Of a DNA stretch of 64,000 bases, positions 8,076-16,927 are shown one piece after another (position 1 is the first letter of the stretch; the number at the start of each line of letters is the position of its first letter). The position numbers were made by a program, and so were the translations under genes. The notes under the pieces were generated by a model that saw only the letters and a program-made list of their open reading frames with translations, did no database searches and was not told where the DNA came from. Source of the stretch: Rhodococcus opacus B4 (lineage in GTDB: Bacteria > Actinomycetota > Actinomycetes > Mycobacteriales > Mycobacteriaceae); assembly GCF_000010805.1 (NCBI RefSeq), contig NC_012522.1, positions 7,750,001 through 7,814,000 on the forward strand. The letters run 5' to 3'.

Positions 8076-10229
8076 ATGGCGTTGGCGATCTCGGAAGAAC
8101 ACAAGGAACTGGCCGACGTGGCCGCGTCCCATCTCGCGCGGGGGAACGTGCGGGAGGCTGCACGTCGGACTCTCGACGGCACCGGCGCGGACCTTCCCGC
8201 GTTCTGGTCCGCGACGGCAGGGCTCGGCTGGTTCGGACTGCACCTGCCCGAAGAACACGGGGGGTCGGGCTTCGGTCTCCCCGAATTGACGGTGGTATTG
8301 GAGGCCCTCGGGCACGAACTGGCCCCGGGGCCGTTCCTTCCGACGGTGACGGCCTCGGCGATCCTGGCGCACAGCGCACCCGAATCGGTTCAGGCTCGGT
8401 GGCTTCCGGGACTGGCAGACGGTTCGGCGATCGGCGCCGTCGGCCTGTCGCCGGGGTTGACGCTCGATTCGGACGGTGGCCTCACCGGCGAGAGCCGCGC
8501 GGTGATCGGCGCGCCCCAGGCCGCTGTGCTCGTGCTGGTCGCGGGAGATGACGTCGTGGTGGTCGAACCCGGCGAGGCCGGTGTGTCGGTGTCGACGCGA
8601 GCGGGCTTGGACACGACTCGGACGATCGGCAACGTCACGGTCGACGGTGCTGCGATTCCCGCCGAGCGCATCCTGAAGGGCGCAGCGCGCGCCGCGGTCA
8701 CGTATTTCCGCATCCTCGTCGCCGCCGAGGCCGTGGGAAGCGCGATGGCCTGCCTCGAGACCGCCACCGACTACGTGAAGACCCGCGAGCAGTTCGGGCG
8801 ACCGGTCGGCACCTTCCAGGCAGTGAAGCATCATTGCGCGAACATGCTGATCGACATCGAGATGACCGTGGCCGCCACCTGGGACGCGGCGCGCGCCGGA
8901 GATGTGGAGAGCGCCTGGTTCGCCGCCGCGGTCGCGGCCTCACACGCCGCCCGGGCCCAGGTGAAAGCGGCCCGGCTCAACATCCAACTGCACGGTGGTA
9001 TCGGATTCACCTGGGAGCACGACGCGCACCTCTACCTGCGTCGAGCGGACACCGTGGCGGCCGTAGTGGCGGACGGGCGAGACCCGCTGGTCGACGTCGT
9101 CGAGGCGTTCCGCGCCGGGGAAGCACACGGTGCGTCCTTCGAACTGCCGGCGGAAGCACGGACGTTCCGCGAGCAGGCCGGTGCCGCGGTGGCCCACTAC
9201 AAGGCGCTGCCCGAGGGGGAGCAGCGTGACTATCTGGTGGACAGCGGCTACCTCGTTCCGCACTGGCGGAAGCCCTGGGGCCGGGAAGCCGGAGTGGTGG
9301 AGCAGCTGGTCATCGAGGAGGAATTCGCGGGCATCGATCTACCCGATCTCGGAATCACCGGCTGGGTCAACCTCACGATCTCCCAGGTCGGGACGGACGA
9401 GCAGAAGAGCCGGTGGATCGACCCCGTCCTCCGTGGGCAGACCAACTGGTGCCAGTTGTTCAGCGAGCCGGGTGCGGGGTCCGACGCGGCCGCGGTTCGC
9501 ACGGCGGGCAAACGCGTCGACGGGGGGTGGCGTGTCACGGGACAGAAGGTGTGGACGAGTGCCGCGCTCGGTTGCGAGTGGGGCCTGGCCACGGTCCGGA
9601 CGGATCCGCAGGCCTCTAAGCACGCCGGCGTGACGATGATGGCGATCCGGCTGGACTCACCGGGAGTCGAGATCCGCCCGCTGCGGGAGATCACCGGAGA
9701 CGCGCTGTTCAACGAGGTGTTCTTCGACGACGTCTTCGTGCCGGACACCGATGTGGTCGGGGGCGAGGGAGAGGGCTGGAAGGTAGCCCGTGCGACGCTC
9801 GGCAACGAACGCGTCTCCATCGGTGGCGGCAGTGGTTCCATCGCGTTCACCGGGAAGGAACTGGTCAAGCTGCTCGACGGGTCTCCCGGTGCCAGGGAAA
9901 GCGCGGAGCACGAGGTGGGGGAGATCCTCGCGGAGGAGCACACGCTGCGTCTGCTCAACCTCCGCCAGGCCGCCCGGGCGATCGCCGGTGCCGGTCCCGG
10001 TCCCGAGGCCAACGTCACCAAACTCGTCAAAGCCGAACACTCCCAGCGCATCACCAACCTCGGCATGACTCTGGTCGGACCGGCGGCGGTGATGGGTGAG
10101 GTTCCGGACGTCTCCTACCCCTACCTCTTCACCCGTTGCCTGACGATCGCGGGTGGAACGTCGGAAATCATGCGCAACACCATCGCCGAACGGATCCTGG
10201 GGCTACCGCGCGATCCACTGGTCCGCTGA
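8076..10229 (+). CDS. Fused double acyl-CoA dehydrogenase (FadE34-like)
   Basis: 717-aa protein made of two acyl-CoA dehydrogenase modules in tandem, about residues 1-370 and 380-717. Such fusions (M. tuberculosis FadE34) mimic the alpha2beta2 dehydrogenases that oxidise sterol side-chain CoA esters with FAD. The N-terminal module has REQFGRPVGTFQAVKHH and GGIGFTWEHDAHLYLRR. The C-terminal module has FSEPGAGSDAAAVRT, VTGQKVWTS and the family C-terminus TIAGGTSEIMRNTIAERILG. I start at the ATG in MALAISEEHKEL, with GAAAGG upstream, not at the longer open frame. Starts a plus-strand operon with a CoA-transferase and a patatin, divergent from the ferredoxin operon. A paralogue lies at 59988. Confidence 0.9.
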   Translation: MALAISEEHKELADVAASHLARGNVREAARRTLDGTGADLPAFWSATAGLGWFGLHLPEEHGGSGFGLPELTVVLEALGHELAPGPFLPTVTASAILAHSAPESVQARWLPGLADGSAIGAVGLSPGLTLDSDGGLTGESRAVIGAPQAAVLVLVAGDDVVVVEPGEAGVSVSTRAGLDTTRTIGNVTVDGAAIPAERILKGAARAAVTYFRILVAAEAVGSAMACLETATDYVKTREQFGRPVGTFQAVKHHCANMLIDIEMTVAATWDAARAGDVESAWFAAAVAASHAARAQVKAARLNIQLHGGIGFTWEHDAHLYLRRADTVAAVVADGRDPLVDVVEAFRAGEAHGASFELPAEARTFREQAGAAVAHYKALPEGEQRDYLVDSGYLVPHWRKPWGREAGVVEQLVIEEEFAGIDLPDLGITGWVNLTISQVGTDEQKSRWIDPVLRGQTNWCQLFSEPGAGSDAAAVRTAGKRVDGGWRVTGQKVWTSAALGCEWGLATVRTDPQASKHAGVTMMAIRLDSPGVEIRPLREITGDALFNEVFFDDVFVPDTDVVGGEGEGWKVARATLGNERVSIGGGSGSIAFTGKELVKLLDGSPGARESAEHEVGEILAEEHTLRLLNLRQAARAIAGAGPGPEANVTKLVKAEHSQRITNLGMTLVGPAAVMGEVPDVSYPYLFTRCLTIAGGTSEIMRNTIAERILGLPRDPLVR

Positions 10230-10255
10230 GCGATGACGGACGAAAGGAATTGCAC

Positions 10256-11440
10256 GTGAATGACCTTCCCCTCGCGGGTGTCACCGTGGTCAGTCTGGAA
10301 CAGGCTGTGGCGGCACCGTTCGCGACGCGCCAACTGGCAGATTTGGGAGCCCGCGTCATCAAGGTCGAGCGACCCGGCGACGGGGATTTCGCCCGCGGCT
10401 ACGACGTGTCGGTTCATGGGCAGTCGAGTTACTTCGTCTGGCTCAACCGGTCCAAGGAATCGCTGTCACTCGATCTCAAGGCCGACGAAGGCAGGGAGAT
10501 CCTGTTCGAGCTTCTCGCGACGGCAGATGTCTTCGTACAGAACCTGGGACCGGGAGCCACCGGCCGCATGGGCCTGGGCGCGGAAGATCTCGCCGCCCGC
10601 TTCCCGTCGCTGATCGTCTGCGACATCTCGGGTTACGGTGCCGACGGACCGTGGGGTACGCGCAAGGCCTACGACCTCCTGGTCCAGGCGGAGGCAGGGC
10701 TGCTGTCCATCACCGGGTCGCCGAACGAGGTCGCGAAGGCCGGAATCTCGGTCGCCGACATCGCAGCAGGAAGTTTCGCCTACTCGGGAATCCTTGCCTC
10801 CCTGTACACGCGGGCGGTGTCGGGCCGAGTGCGCTCGGTCAGTGTGTCGTTGTTCGACGCGCTGGCCGAGTGGATGGGGTCACCGGCGTACTACGCGCAG
10901 TACGGCGGCGAGAGTCCCCGGCGCACCGGTGCTCGGCATGCGACGATCGCACCGTACGGGCCGTTCACGGCAGGTGACGGAGAACGGGTGCTCCTCGCGA
11001 TCCAGAATCAACGTGAATGGGAGCGGCTGTGCGTCGAGATACTGGCGCAGCCCCACCTCGTCACCGACCCTCGGTTCGCCACCAATCCCGACCGAGTGGC
11101 CAACCGAGAGGTGTTGGAGCAGATCATCACCCAAGCCATCGAGGGTTTCACCGCAGACCGACTCGCCGGGCGACTGGAGGAGGCGTCGATCGCGAACGCG
11201 CGGATGAACACGGTCGGCGAGCTCTGGGCGCACCCGGTACTGTCCGAGCGCAAGCGATGGCGAGATGTCGCGACGCCGCGCGGGACTATCCAGGCACTCG
11301 TGCCGCCGGCGTCGTTCACGGGCGTCGAACCACGGATGGATCCGGTCCCGGCGGTCGGGGAGCACTCGGCCGCGATCCTCACCGGACTCGGACGGTCCGG
11401 CACCGACATCGCACACCTGAGGTCGAAGGCGATCATCTGA
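10256..11440 (+). CDS. CaiB/BaiF CoA-transferase family protein
   Basis: 394-aa class III CoA-transferase, expected to move CoA between carboxylic acids in the cytoplasm. The N-terminal LAGVTVVSLEQAVAAPFATR and LADLGARVIKVERPGDGDFAR are typical, and the catalytic Asp lies in RKAYDLLVQAEAGLLSITG. That motif is of the transferase type and differs from the racemase type (GHD) of the two genes at 3278-5467. Start GTG at 10256 with GAAAGGA seven bases upstream, 26 nt after the fadE stop, so it is probably co-transcribed. Donor and acceptor are unknown. Confidence 0.85.
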   Translation: MNDLPLAGVTVVSLEQAVAAPFATRQLADLGARVIKVERPGDGDFARGYDVSVHGQSSYFVWLNRSKESLSLDLKADEGREILFELLATADVFVQNLGPGATGRMGLGAEDLAARFPSLIVCDISGYGADGPWGTRKAYDLLVQAEAGLLSITGSPNEVAKAGISVADIAAGSFAYSGILASLYTRAVSGRVRSVSVSLFDALAEWMGSPAYYAQYGGESPRRTGARHATIAPYGPFTAGDGERVLLAIQNQREWERLCVEILAQPHLVTDPRFATNPDRVANREVLEQIITQAIEGFTADRLAGRLEEASIANARMNTVGELWAHPVLSERKRWRDVATPRGTIQALVPPASFTGVEPRMDPVPAVGEHSAAILTGLGRSGTDIAHLRSKAII

Positions 11441-11456
11441 CGAGAGGGAGTTTCAC

Positions 11457-12320
11457 GTGGAAGATCTGGCGCTGGTCCTGGCGGGCGGAGGAGTCGCAGG
11501 CATTGCGTGGGAACTGGGCTTCCTCCTCGGAGTGCAGGACGAGTCGGAGCACGTGGCTCGGGCGTTGCTGGATTCCACACATCTCGTCGGCACCTCGGCC
11601 GGTGCCACCGTCGCGGCCCAGATCTCCAGTGGCGTCGGCCTGAGCGATCTGTTCCACACGCAACTCGCGGCGGAGACCACCGAGATCGATCCCGGCGTCG
11701 ACCTCGAGCAGCTGATGGCGGTCTTCGCGGAGGGACTCGGCGACGAGGACGCCTCGCCCGGGGAACGGTTACGCCGCATCGGGGCGGCGGCGCTCCGGGC
11801 CACCACAGTGAGTGAGGAGACGCGCAGGGCAGTCATCGAGTCTCGGCTTCCCTCGCACGAATGGCCGGAGCGGGCGCTGAGTATCACCGCAATCGACGCG
11901 TCGACCGGTGAGCTCGTCGTCTTCCAGCAAGGTCACGGTGTCTCGCTCGTCGACGCCGTGGCCGCGAGCTGTGCGGTACCGGGAATCTGGCCGCCGGTGA
12001 CGATCGACGGACGCAAGTTCATGGACGGTGGTGTGGAAAGTGCCGCCAACGCGTTCTTGGCGGGAGTGTGCGGACGAGTCGTAGTCCTTGTTCCCGCACC
12101 CGAGCCCGGTCCCTATCTGCTCGGAGGGAGTCTGCTCACCGAGATCACGTCGATGACCGGTTCCGACGTGCTTCCCGTTTTTGCCGACGCTGCCGCGGTC
12201 GGGGCATTCGGGACGAACCCGTTGGCGCCCTCGACTCGAGCTCCGGCTGCACTCGCCGGGCGCGATCAGGGCCGGCGAGCAGCCGCGCAGCTGGGCGAGT
12301 TTCTCGGCGTCGTTCCCTGA
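11457..12320 (+). CDS. Patatin-like phospholipase / esterase
   Basis: 287-aa serine hydrolase with the patatin catalytic dyad. The glycine-rich oxyanion loop is AGGGVAGIAWELG, the nucleophile is Ser47 in GTSAG, and the acid is Asp190 in FMDGG. Members cleave acyl esters or thioesters of lipids; in a CoA operon it could release free acid from acyl-CoA or an ester substrate (inference). Starts at a GTG (VEDLALVLAGGG) 16 nt after the CoA-transferase with GAGAGGGAG upstream. No signal peptide, so it should be cytoplasmic or membrane-peripheral. Last gene of the operon, ending at a strong hairpin. Confidence 0.87.
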   Translation: MEDLALVLAGGGVAGIAWELGFLLGVQDESEHVARALLDSTHLVGTSAGATVAAQISSGVGLSDLFHTQLAAETTEIDPGVDLEQLMAVFAEGLGDEDASPGERLRRIGAAALRATTVSEETRRAVIESRLPSHEWPERALSITAIDASTGELVVFQQGHGVSLVDAVAASCAVPGIWPPVTIDGRKFMDGGVESAANAFLAGVCGRVVVLVPAPEPGPYLLGGSLLTEITSMTGSDVLPVFADAAAVGAFGTNPLAPSTRAPAALAGRDQGRRAAAQLGEFLGVVP

Positions 12321-12354
12321 CGGGAACGCTCCGAAACGCAGACGACCACGAAGA

Positions 12355-12404
12355 GACCCGCCATGGGCTCGACACTCGCTACGGTGTCGTTCCCATGGCG
12401 GGTC
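12355..12404. terminator. Bidirectional hairpin terminator
   Basis: Arms GACCCGCCATGGG and CCCATGGCGGGTC (13 bp, perfect) enclose a second stem CGACAC/GTGTCG. It sits between the converging patatin gene (stop at 12320) and SDR gene (stop at 12441). There is no T-run, as is common in actinobacteria. Confidence 0.75.
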
Positions 12405-12440
12405 GCGGCGTTCGACGGGCCGGCTGAGAGGCCTTGGCGT

Positions 12441-13211
12441 CTACTTCGGCTGGAAACGCAGCGCACCGTCGATCCGGATGACCTCGCCGTTGAGGTAGTC
12501 GTTTTCCGCGATGTGTTGCACGAGGCCGGCGTACTCGGACGGGCTGCCCATGCGGTTCGGGAACGGAACATTCGAACCCCAGAACTTCTCGGCTTCTTCG
12601 CGTTCCATCTTGAACGCGGGTGTGAAGAAGGTGCCCGGCGCGATGGCCATCACGCGGATACCGAACTTGGTGAGGTCACGAGCAGCCGGCAGGGTCAGAC
12701 CTACTACGCCGCCCTTGGCGGCGGAGTAGGCGGTCTGTCCGATCTGGCCCTCGAATGCCGCAATGCTCGCGGTGTTGACGATGACGCCACGGCTGCCGTT
12801 CTCGTCGGCGTCGTTCTTGGCCATGGCTGCCGCGCCCAGGCGAAGCACGTTGAACGTGCCGTTGAGGAAAAGGTTGACGTACCACTGGAACTGCTCGAAC
12901 GAGGCGGGCTCGCCGTCCCGTCCGACCACCCGTGAGGCCCCGGCGCCGCCGCCGTGAGCGTTGACGACGATGCGGAGCGGAGCGAGCTCGTTTGCTGCGG
13001 CGAGGGCTGCGACGACGCTGGCTTCATCGAGTACGTCGGTGCTGACGTACCGAACCTTCTCGCCGAGTTCGGCTTCCAGTGCTTTACCGCGCTCGTCGTT
13101 GAGGTCGGCGACGATCACCGAGGTTCCGGCAGCTGCGAGCTGACGTACGGTGGCCTCTCCGAGGCCTCCCGCTCCGCCCGTGACGAGCGCGGACGCGTTG
13201 CTGATGTCCAT
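12441..13211 (-). CDS. SDR, 3-hydroxyacyl-CoA dehydrogenase type II-like
   Basis: 256-aa short-chain dehydrogenase resembling HSD17B10/type II 3-hydroxyacyl-CoA dehydrogenase, which oxidises 3-hydroxyacyl-CoA and some steroid hydroxyls with NAD. TGGAGGLG is the cofactor loop, Asp in VIVADLND selects NAD, and the catalytic Ser and YSAAK follow in NTASIAAFEGQIGQTAYSAAK. The C-terminal IAPGTFFTPAF and RMGSPSEYA are typical of this subfamily. I start at MDISNASALVTGG (ATG at 13211, GGAGAGGAA upstream); the open frame to 13283 is longer. Single gene with its own promoter region carrying a CAGAA box, downstream of the tandem TetR gene and separated from it by a terminator. Confidence 0.85.
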   Translation of the reverse strand: MDISNASALVTGGAGGLGEATVRQLAAAGTSVIVADLNDERGKALEAELGEKVRYVSTDVLDEASVVAALAAANELAPLRIVVNAHGGGAGASRVVGRDGEPASFEQFQWYVNLFLNGTFNVLRLGAAAMAKNDADENGSRGVIVNTASIAAFEGQIGQTAYSAAKGGVVGLTLPAARDLTKFGIRVMAIAPGTFFTPAFKMEREEAEKFWGSNVPFPNRMGSPSEYAGLVQHIAENDYLNGEVIRIDGALRFQPK

Positions 13212-13277
13212 CTTCGTTGTTCCTCTCCTGGCCACGAAACGAGCCGCGAGCCGTTGACTGGTGCACTCATTCAAAAA

Positions 13278-13296
13278 TGACACAATTGTCAGAAAA
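13278..13296 (+). promoter_or_regulatory. CAGAA-box operator candidate, near-palindromic copy
   Basis: TGACACAATTGTCAGAAAA. Contains the best inverted repeat of the set, TGACA-CAAT-TGTCA. It lies 67 nt upstream of the SDR start at 13211; as an operator its orientation would not matter. Confidence 0.55.
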
Positions 13297-13360
13297 GTTC
13301 AATAGCGTGGAGGGGTAGATGTCCGATCCCGCGCGCGAGTGCGAAAGCGACTGGTGCATA

Positions 13361-13405
13361 GACGGTTCGAGCCCTACCGCGCCATGCGATAGGGCTCGAA
13401 CCGTC
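13361..13405 (-). terminator. Hairpin terminator of the tandem TetR gene
   Basis: A perfect 16-bp stem (GACGGTTCGAGCCCTA with its complement) around a 13-nt loop, 20 nt after the regulator's stop codon and before the SDR promoter. Confidence 0.75.
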
Positions 13406-13425
13406 CATCGACGGTCAGATGATTA

Positions 13426-14754
13426 TCAGGCGGCGTGGCTGAAGAACCCGCGCTTGATGCACGCCACGAGCAGCGACACGAAGTCGTCCTGCGACAGTGG
13501 TTCGGGAAGCTCCTGCGACGCTTGCGGCACCCGGCCGACGAGAGCGCGGAAGATCAAGGCCGCCATGACCGGGTCGAACGGGTAGTCGCGCTTGCGGCTC
13601 GTCACCACCGCCAGGAGGGCGTCGTCCATGCGTGCCTGCCCGTAGGTGCCCAGGTCCACCACCATGTCGTTCCCACTGTTGCGCTCGGACCAGACGTCGA
13701 TCGATCCCGCGTATCGAGTGGTGTACTGCGAAAACCCCACCAGCCATTCTCGCAAGTCGGTGTCGTCCTCTGCCATCGGATCGATCTTCCGGACCCGCTC
13801 GGCCTGTTCGATCGCGCACCCGGTGGCCTCCACGCTCAGCGCCACGAGCAGATCCTGTTTCTCGCTGAAGTACTTGTAGAACGTTCCACGCGCGAATCCA
13901 GCCTGCTCGACGATGTCGTCGACGCTCGTGCGGTGGTACCCCTTTTCGCGGAACTGGATCGCACCTGCTTCGACCAGGGTCTCGACGGTCTTCACCGCTC
14001 GCTTGCTGAGGCCTGCCACGCGGTCCTGGGTGGACAGGCCCTGGGTGTTCGGGGGCTCGGGCATGTCGATCGACCCGGTGCCCGACGTGCGCAACGAGAG
14101 GCTGTTGAGGACCTCGGGCGGGGTTTCGGGGAACAGTACCAACTGAATGAAGACGGACACGGCGTCGACGACGGACTGGGTGTCGCGACCGTAGGCCCGT
14201 CCGGTGTGGATGAAGAGGTTCATCCGGTGGACGACTGCGGTCATCATCATGGCACCCGCGTCAGGATCGATGCCCTCGATTCCCGATGTGGCCAAGCGTT
14301 CGGAGATCCGCTTGTTGTAGCCCTCGATGAACCGGGTGATCTCCGGCCTCACTGCGGTGTCGGACGCGGCGACCTGCGTCCACTGCACGAACATCGTCGA
14401 ATACTTGTCGAAGACCCAGCTCCACTCGCCCAGCCACCAGTTGAGGTTGTCGAACCCCACCTCGGTGGGGCCCAGGGGGCCGATGCGGCGCGCGACGCGG
14501 AACAGCGCACGGCCGCACTCTTCGAGGAGTTCGAGGAAGATCTCGTCCTTGCCGGGGAAGTACTGGTAGAGCGTGGCACGGGAAATGTCCGCGGCTTTGG
14601 CGATCGCCTCCACCGAGGTGTTGAAGAAGCCGACCTCGGCGAAGAGATCCAGTGACACTTCCACGATCTTGTTGCGCGTGCTTGCGCCCCGACTGCCCAC
14701 TTCGGGGCTCGACGGGCCGTAACTTGCTCGGCGGGTGATCGAATTTTCTGACAT
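13426..14754 (-). CDS. Tandem (two-domain) TetR regulator, Mce3R-like architecture
   Basis: 442-aa protein with two complete TetR DNA-binding domains. The first, about residues 25-75, includes FFNTSVEAIAKAADISRATL and YQYFPGKDE. The second, about 245-300, includes GYHRTSVDDIVEQAGFARGT and FYKYFSEKQD. Each is followed by a helical ligand domain. This duplicated layout is known from Mce3R of M. tuberculosis, a repressor of lipid-metabolism genes. One polypeptide would bind both halves of an operator. Its start codon lies inside a copy of the CAGAA box, so autoregulation is likely and it is the best candidate regulator of that box in this window (inference). A downstream start at a GTG is possible. 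Confidence 0.88.
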   Translation of the reverse strand: MSENSITRRASYGPSSPEVGSRGASTRNKIVEVSLDLFAEVGFFNTSVEAIAKAADISRATLYQYFPGKDEIFLELLEECGRALFRVARRIGPLGPTEVGFDNLNWWLGEWSWVFDKYSTMFVQWTQVAASDTAVRPEITRFIEGYNKRISERLATSGIEGIDPDAGAMMMTAVVHRMNLFIHTGRAYGRDTQSVVDAVSVFIQLVLFPETPPEVLNSLSLRTSGTGSIDMPEPPNTQGLSTQDRVAGLSKRAVKTVETLVEAGAIQFREKGYHRTSVDDIVEQAGFARGTFYKYFSEKQDLLVALSVEATGCAIEQAERVRKIDPMAEDDTDLREWLVGFSQYTTRYAGSIDVWSERNSGNDMVVDLGTYGQARMDDALLAVVTSRKRDYPFDPVMAALIFRALVGRVPQASQELPEPLSQDDFVSLLVACIKRGFFSHAA

Positions 14755-14763
14755 CAGTGGACA
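14744..14763 (-). promoter_or_regulatory. CAGAA-box overlapping the tandem TetR start
   Basis: TGTCCACTGATGTCAGAAAA on the minus strand. The ATG of the regulator gene lies within the box, so binding would block its own expression. Confidence 0.5.
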
Positions 14764-14820
14764 GTCTATGGGGAGTCGAGGCAGATTGCGAGGACGAGGA
14801 CAGGGGAGTGGCCGGAATTA

Positions 14821-15243
14821 CTACGCATCGGTAACACCGAATTCCGCGGTACCGCTGATGGCGATTCCGCCCGTCTGGCGGGTGCAGGTCAGGGCGACGG
14901 TGGCGACTTTCGTTCCATCGGGCGCCGTATCGATGCCCGTGATCTCTCCGGTACACGTCAAAATGTCTCCGGGCCACACCTGCTCGCGGAATCGGACACC
15001 AAATCTCCGGACATTTCGGGCACCGAGCCAGTCGGTGGCGAAGGTTGCCAGCAAAGCACTCTGGTGCATTCCCTGAGAGAACACGGACGGGTTTCCCGCG
15101 GCGCGAGCCAACACGTCGTCGTAGTGCATCGGGTTGAGATCTCCCGACGCGCCGGAGTACCGCACGAACATCTGGGTGGTCAGCGGACCGAACTGGCGCG
15201 GTTCGGCCTGCGCGCCGACCACGAGCGGAGCTGTCGTCGTCAT
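14821..15243 (-). CDS. MaoC-like (R)-enoyl-CoA hydratase, catalytic subunit
   Basis: 140-aa hotdog-fold protein with the hydratase-2 motif YSGASGDLNPMHYDD, giving the catalytic Asp35, Asn37 and His40. It should hydrate enoyl-CoA as the active half of a heteromeric hydratase. The start ATG overlaps the stop of the companion hotdog gene (ATGA), so the two are made in equal amounts, like ChsH1/ChsH2 or HadAB pairs. The longer open frame to 15639 is a shadow. Last gene of the minus-strand operon APH-MaoC(N)-MaoC. Confidence 0.87.
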   Translation of the reverse strand: MTTTAPLVVGAQAEPRQFGPLTTQMFVRYSGASGDLNPMHYDDVLARAAGNPSVFSQGMHQSALLATFATDWLGARNVRRFGVRFREQVWPGDILTCTGEITGIDTAPDGTKVATVALTCTRQTGGIAISGTAEFGVTDA

Positions 15244-15689
15244 TTGGCACCTTCTTTGGCGGCGGTCTCGATGAAGGTTCCGCGCGCTTCGGCGATCAGT
15301 TCGCCTTCGGGGGAGTGGAATTCGGTCGCGATCACGGCGAACCTCATCAGGCCGCCTTTCTTGCCGGGCTTCTCGAATCGGTCGACCACCCTTTCCCTGG
15401 CGAGCAGTCGGTCTCCGGCGGTGGGGAGCGCACCGTGGAAGATGTACTCCTGCTCGCCGTGCAGGAGGCGCTTGCGCTCGAACCCCAGAGTCAACCGCAC
15501 TCCCGGCGGAGCCCACTGCGCCGCTGTGATGAGAAAGGTCGGCGGGACGATCGCGTCGGCGCCGGCGTAGTCGGGATTGTCCGATTGCATGGCGGTGGCG
15601 AACTCGCGAATTTTGCCACGCTCGACGAACATCTCCCACTCCTGGCTGACAGCGCCCTTCGGCGCGGGTTCGGTCGACGGGATCGTCAT
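15240..15689 (-). CDS. MaoC-family hotdog protein, non-catalytic partner (FAS1-like N domain)
   Basis: 149-aa hotdog protein of the MaoC dehydratase N-terminal (FAS1-type) family. It has IREFATAMQSDNPDY, AIVPPTFL and LHGEQEYIFHG, but not the D-x-N-x-x-H hydratase motif, so it is the structural partner of the catalytic subunit encoded next. Such pairs form the substrate pocket across the interface. Start ATG at 15689 overlaps the stop of the upstream APH-fold gene by four bases. The longer frame to 15986 has no homology-like content. Confidence 0.85.
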   Translation of the reverse strand: MTIPSTEPAPKGAVSQEWEMFVERGKIREFATAMQSDNPDYAGADAIVPPTFLITAAQWAPPGVRLTLGFERKRLLHGEQEYIFHGALPTAGDRLLARERVVDRFEKPGKKGGLMRFAVIATEFHSPEGELIAEARGTFIETAAKEGAK

Positions 15690-16801
15690 GATGTCGTGCT
15701 CCTTCTGGCGATGTGGTCGGCGAGATACTGCCGAGTGAGCTCGACAGCGGTAGTCGGATAGGTTCGTGCCGTCGCTTCGTCCAGGCCGTCGCGAGCGAGG
15801 AGCAGCGCCAGTCGGTTCGTGATCAGTGCCAGCACGAACGCGGCGAGCATCGTGTAGTAGGTGATGTCCCCGGTGGGTCGCCCGCCGAATTCCACGTAGC
15901 GACGAACGGTCTCGTCGTCGTCGGGTACTCCCGGCAGCCGGGTGAAGCCCAGAGCCTCGCACAGGTACCGCTCGAACATCAGCCACCAGCCCAGGTCGAT
16001 GTCGGGTGGCCCGGTGGTGGCCGTCTCCCAGTCGAACAGCGCGGCAACGGAGAGATCGTCGGCGAAGGACATGTTCCCGACGCGTGCGTCACCCCAGACC
16101 GGTACCTCGGCGTCCGTTTCGGGCGCGTGGTCGAGAAGCTCGGCGAGCGCTTCCGCGAGGACGTCCGAACCCACGACCAGATCGCCGCGGCACCATGCGT
16201 ACCATTCGCGAAGGCGGTCGAGATAGCGGTGAAGTGCCGTACCCCCCGTAGTGCCGGAACCGTTCCGGAGATATGCGAGATCGTTCTCGTCGGCTATCCG
16301 GTGCACAGCGACGAGTGCTCTGATCGCGTTGTCGCAGAGCGTTTCCCGTTCAGATTCGGTGAGTTCCACCGTCCAGCCGCGCTTGTGCCAGCTCGGGACG
16401 TCGGAAGGAGTGCGGCCGTGCACCCTCCTCATGAGGTAAAAGGGCGCGCCGAGAACCCTCGGGTCCGGTTCGATCAGGACGATGTCCGGGGTGCCGACGC
16501 CGGGGTGGCGACCGAGTCGGTGCATCACTTCCGCCTGCCGGACGGCATCGGGCTCCACGAACAACTGGTGGTCCGACGCCTGCATGCGCAGCACGAGGTC
16601 GGCACGCCGGCGGACGCCGTGGATATCCGACCAGGACGCGGTGAAGAACACCGTCTTGCCGGAATATCCCGCGTCGGGAGCGGAGAACTCCGATATCTCG
16701 AAGTCGCTGTGCGTCTCGGGAACCAGTCGCGGGGGTAGCCATCGCGCGAGGACGTCGCGCACGTCGCCCTCCAGTTCGCCTCTTGTTGCCGTGTAGGCCA
16801 C
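15686..16801 (-). CDS. APH-fold phosphotransferase family protein
   Basis: 371-aa protein of the aminoglycoside phosphotransferase/kinase-like fold found in front of ACAD10/11-type dehydrogenases. The catalytic loop reads VPVWGDARVGNMSF (Asp and Asn of the HxDxxxxN-like motif, the usual His replaced by Trp-Gly) and the Mg-binding motif is ALFDWETATTGPPDIDLGWW. ACAD11 kinase domains phosphorylate 4-hydroxyacyl-CoA; here a role on a hydroxyacyl intermediate is plausible but inferred. First gene of the operon with the MaoC pair, divergent from the F420-type oxidoreductase. A second APH-fold gene is at 40327. Confidence 0.82.
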   Translation of the reverse strand: MAYTATRGELEGDVRDVLARWLPPRLVPETHSDFEISEFSAPDAGYSGKTVFFTASWSDIHGVRRRADLVLRMQASDHQLFVEPDAVRQAEVMHRLGRHPGVGTPDIVLIEPDPRVLGAPFYLMRRVHGRTPSDVPSWHKRGWTVELTESERETLCDNAIRALVAVHRIADENDLAYLRNGSGTTGGTALHRYLDRLREWYAWCRGDLVVGSDVLAEALAELLDHAPETDAEVPVWGDARVGNMSFADDLSVAALFDWETATTGPPDIDLGWWLMFERYLCEALGFTRLPGVPDDDETVRRYVEFGGRPTGDITYYTMLAAFVLALITNRLALLLARDGLDEATARTYPTTAVELTRQYLADHIARRSTTS

Positions 16802-16902
16802 GTGGGTCCCTCCATGCTTCTACTTCGAGTCGTCGTGCCGGTTGTCGTGACGGGGAGATCCGGCACGACGGCTGGTCCGTCGTTCACGACCATTTCATTA
16901 TG

Positions 16903-16921
16903 TGACCAATACTGTCAGAAT
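16903..16921 (+). promoter_or_regulatory. CAGAAT box directly before the F420-type gene
   Basis: TGACCAATACTGTCAGAAT ends six bases before the ATG at 16928. CAGAAT is well placed as a -10 element for a leaderless transcript starting at that ATG, and the TGACC/TGTCA half-sites could bind a repressor over it. Confidence 0.5.
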
Positions 16922-16927
16922 AGGCCC

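Noticed and set aside
13319-13585. An 88-codon plus-strand frame after the CAGAA box
   Set aside because: It runs through the 16-bp terminator hairpin and antisense of the tandem TetR gene and has no family resemblance.
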